From: a virus
DNA: 61,495 nt
IMG/VR virus record: IMGVR_UViG_3300023196_001512
Coordinates: 1 to 61,495 of that record
Reading direction: 5' to 3' (one strand)
Shown: positions 59,359 to 61,495 of the stretch, one piece after another
How the letters are laid out: each line of letters begins with the position of its first letter
How positions within the stretch are numbered: position 1 is the first letter of the stretch
Program-made: the position numbers and the translations under genes
Notes under the pieces: model-generated
What the model was told of the DNA's origin: nothing
Seen by the model: the letters and a program-made list of their open reading frames with translations, nothing else
The model's database searches: none

Positions 59359-59613
59359 ATGAAGTTTATAGGAAAAGAAGTTATGACGTCGCCAATAATA
59401 GGTGACATTACTTTTACTCATAACCAGAGCTCAACTTCTGATACGTGGGTAATAAATCACAACTTAAATAGATTTCCTTCTGTTACAGTTATAGACTCTG
59501 GAGGTACTATAGTTCAAGGTACTGTTGTTTACAACTCTAACAAACAGCTAACAATTACATTTTTTGCTGGCACTAACGCTTTAGCGTTTCAAGGAAAAGC
59601 ATATCTTAATTAA
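59359..59613 (+). CDS. Small tail-fibre-associated protein (84 aa)
   Basis: An 84-aa protein with TWVINHNLNRFPSVTVIDSG, GTVVYNSNKQLTITFFAGTN and FQGKAYLN. This NHNLN-x-xPSVTVxDS...GxAYLN arrangement is a small beta domain often found at the ends of phage tail fibres. Here it stands as a separate gene just before the fibre gene. Confidence 0.76.
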   Translation: MKFIGKEVMTSPIIGDITFTHNQSSTSDTWVINHNLNRFPSVTVIDSGGTIVQGTVVYNSNKQLTITFFAGTNALAFQGKAYLN

Positions 59614-59626
59614 AAAAAAATAAAAA

Positions 59627-61495
59627 ATGGCTATTAATTTTTACAGTAGTATAAACTTAAATCAAAACGAACTACAAAACGCCCGAGTACAAAACGCAGG
59701 GTCTGATCCTAGTAGCCCTACTCCAGTAGCTGGTCAAATATACTATAATTCAGGCGACAATACATTAAGATTCCACAATGGAACTAGTTTTCAAACGTTA
59801 TCAACAACAACTGGTGATATTACAGGTGTTACTGCTGGCGCAGGTTTAACTGGTGGTGGATCATCTGGCGCGGTTACTTTAAATGCTATTGCCGGAACTG
59901 GTATTACTGTCAATGCTGACGATATTCAAACTAACGACTCAGAGATTGTACACGATAATTTAAGTGGCTTCGTAGCAAACGAGCATATCGATCACAGTGG
60001 CGTTACAATAACAGCTGGTACAGGTTTGACTGGTGGTGGTTCAATAGATGGTTCTAGAACTATAAACGCTATTGGTGGTGATGGTATTACAGCTAACGCA
60101 AATGATTTAGCTATTACAGCCGCACAGACAACTATAACTTCTGTGTTAAACACTAGTTTAGTTTTAGGTAGAGATGCTGACAATCAAATTAAGTTTGGTA
60201 CAGATAATCAAATTATATTTAGGGTTGGCGCTGGTGACGGTGTAACATTTAAAGCTTCTGGTGAAATTGAAGCTACTAGCTTAGATATATCTGGTGATGT
60301 AGACATTGATGGTACTTTAGAAGCCGATACTATAACGCTTAACGGAACGGTTTTAGGAGCCTTAGCAATACGTGGAACTGTTGATACGGCTCACATAGAA
60401 GCTGACGCTGTAACTGGTGCAAAGATTGCTGACAATTCTATAGACTCTGAACATTACGTAGACGGATCTATTGATAATGCTCATTTAGCTGATGACGCTG
60501 TTGGAGCTGACGAGCTAGCAGCTGGCGCTCCTGACACTAAGATAACTAGAAATGCTATTACAGGGCAAACAGACCTTGGAGCTAACTGGGCAAGTGGTGA
60601 CAGTTTACTTTTACACGATACGTCTGCTTCAGCTTTAAGAGAAGGTACTATAGGCAATCTGCAGACGTACATGCAGAATAATCTTACGTTTACTACAAAC
60701 ACAGATGCTGACGTAAGCAATGCTAATTTACTAACTAGACTAGCTGCATTAGAATCAGCTGGCGGTGCTGCAGATCAAAACATTGTTATAGGTACTGACT
60801 CAGGCGATACAATTGTTATTACTGGTAACTTACAAGTTTCAGGTACTACAACAACGGTAGATTCAACTACTGTAAAAATAGGAGATCACAATATAGTTTT
60901 AGACTCTGATAACTCTACTTCAGCTGTAGTTGATGGTGCTGGTATAACTCTTGAAGGTGGATCTGGCAGTGACGTTACTTGGATGTGGAGCGCTGGTAAC
61001 GGTAGAATGGAGTTAAAAGCTGGAGCTTCACTAACTGTAGCAGCTTTCGACGAAGTTGTTGCTAACGTAACAGGTGATCTTGCTGGAAACGCGAGCACAG
61101 CTACAACAGCTACGAATATAACTGCTACAGCAAACAACTCTGCTAATGAGACTGTATACTTAACATTTGTTGATGGAGCTACAGGTACACAAGGAATAGA
61201 GACTGATACAGCTTTAAATTATAATCCTTCTTCAAACATTTTAACTGTAGTTGAATTAGATGTAAGTGGAGATGTTGATGTAGACGGTACTCTTGAAACA
61301 GATGCTCTTACAATTGGTGGAGCAGCTGTACTAGCTCAAGCTACAACAAGTGCTGTTGGTGCGGTTGAACTTGCTACGTCTGCAGAAACACAAACTGGTA
61401 CTGATACAACTAGAGTTGTTACGCCTGACGGGTTAGCAGCAAGACACGTAGTAGCTGATATAGACGTATCTAGTTTAACAGACGCTAACATAGTA
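59627..61495 (+). CDS. Tail fibre protein, N-terminal part (623 aa visible)
   Basis: A fibre protein cut by the right edge. The start [20 protein letters not shown] is typical of a virion-attachment domain. Beta-rich repeats follow: [20 protein letters not shown] and a similar unit at [56 protein letters not shown] and again [16 protein letters not shown]; and [20 protein letters not shown]-type segments. This is the usual build of trimeric tail fibres of marine phages that bind the host surface. The receptor-binding end is not in the window. Confidence 0.82.
   Translation, partial: MAINFYSSINLNQNELQNARVQNAGSDPSSPTPVAGQIYYNSGDNTLRFHNGTSFQTLSTTTGDITGVTAGAGLTGGGSSGAVTLNAIAGTGITVNADDIQTNDSEIVHDNLSGFVANEHIDHSGVTITAGTGLTGGGSIDGSRTINAIGGDGITANANDLAITAAQTTITSVLNTSLVLGRDADNQIKFGTDNQIIFRVGAGDGVTFKASGEIEATSLDISGDVDIDGTLEADTITLNGTVLGALAIRGTVDTAHIEADAVTGAKIADNSIDSEHYVDGSIDNAHLADDAVGADELAAGAPDTKITRNAITGQTDLGANWASGDSLLLHDTSASALREGTIGNLQTYMQNNLTFTTNTDADVSNANLLTRLAALESAGGAADQNIVIGTDSGDTIVITGNLQVSGTTTTVDSTTVKIGDHNIVLDSDNSTSAVVDGAGITLEGGSGSDVTWMWSAGNGRMELKAGASLTVAAFDEVVANVTGDLAGNASTATTATNITATANNSANETVYLTFVDGATGTQGIETDTALNYNPSSNILTVVELDVSGDVDVDGTLETDALTIGGAAVLAQATTSAVGAVELATSAETQTGTDTTRVVTPDGLAARHVVADIDVSSLTDANIV

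Noticed and set aside
1-61495. Signs of lysogeny (integrase, repressor, attachment sites) and CRISPR arrays
   Set aside because: No recombinase motif, no regularly spaced repeats and no tRNA-linked direct repeat were seen on either strand.

Overview
The window is one contiguous piece of a tailed double-stranded DNA phage genome, cut at both ends: a ribonucleotide reductase gene runs off the left edge and a tail-fibre gene off the right. I see no rRNA, tRNA, integrase, repressor, IS element or CRISPR array, so it looks like a strictly lytic virus. The host is probably a marine member of the Bacteroidetes (inference). The phage encodes a protein with a type IX secretion (T9SS) C-terminal sorting domain, its signal peptides end in the '-CQ' and '-AQ' style common in that phylum, the DNA is AT-rich, and start codons sit behind A/T-rich leaders rather than GGAGG-type ribosome sites. 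The head-neck genes (large terminase, about 800-aa portal, capsid protein, two neck proteins, a giant protein opening with 'NNFLQGKMNKDLDER') most resemble the short-tailed crAss-like phages and related marine podoviruses; this is from memory of those families, not from a search.

Left arm, minus strand, about 1-15,060. From the middle outwards come many small unknown proteins, including several tiny membrane proteins. Next are a phage sigma-70 family factor, an ERF annealing protein with a PD-(D/E)XK exonuclease, an SSB, a primase-helicase, a thymidylate-synthase-family enzyme, a GIY-YIG/MazG fusion, a second MazG-like protein, endonuclease I and a class II (B12-dependent) ribonucleotide reductase. 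Genes overlap by 1-14 bases and form long operons. Seven near-identical promoter-like elements (ACAAAC-N5-ACGA-N8/9-GATAATA on the minus strand) precede the small-gene operons between 11.5 and 15.1 kb.

Centre, about 14,900-15,210. This is a divergent switch region with two minus-strand elements, GC-rich hairpins, a tandem 13-bp direct repeat and one weaker plus-strand copy of the promoter element.

Right arm, plus strand, 15,200-61,495. It starts with small basic proteins, a phage GroEL and GroES pair, a metallopeptidase-like protein, a holin-like protein and a second protein made of two GroES-like halves. Small and large terminase, portal, an acidic scaffold-like protein and the capsid protein follow, closed by a strong terminator. 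Then come neck proteins, a 2391-aa tail/muzzle-type protein, internal virion proteins and a 2504-aa giant that combines a metallopeptidase motif, a nuclease motif, a HAD phosphatase and a zinc knuckle. After this lie a cluster of small lysine-rich proteins (three share the N-terminal motif QKNNPF/QSNNPF), a PAP2-family phosphatase, three exported proteins (thioredoxin-like, T9SS cargo, outer-membrane lipoprotein), a probable peptidoglycan-active protein, a triplicated virion protein and a tail fibre.

Likely programme (inference): the elements fire the early small genes, replication and nucleotide genes follow, and the phage sigma factor redirects host RNA polymerase, since no phage polymerase lies in this window. 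The chaperonin pair then assists folding of the large virion proteins. The strongest leads for new biology are the promoter family, the exported T9SS cassette, the giant multi-enzyme virion protein, the double GroES-like protein and the row of tiny overlapping membrane genes.
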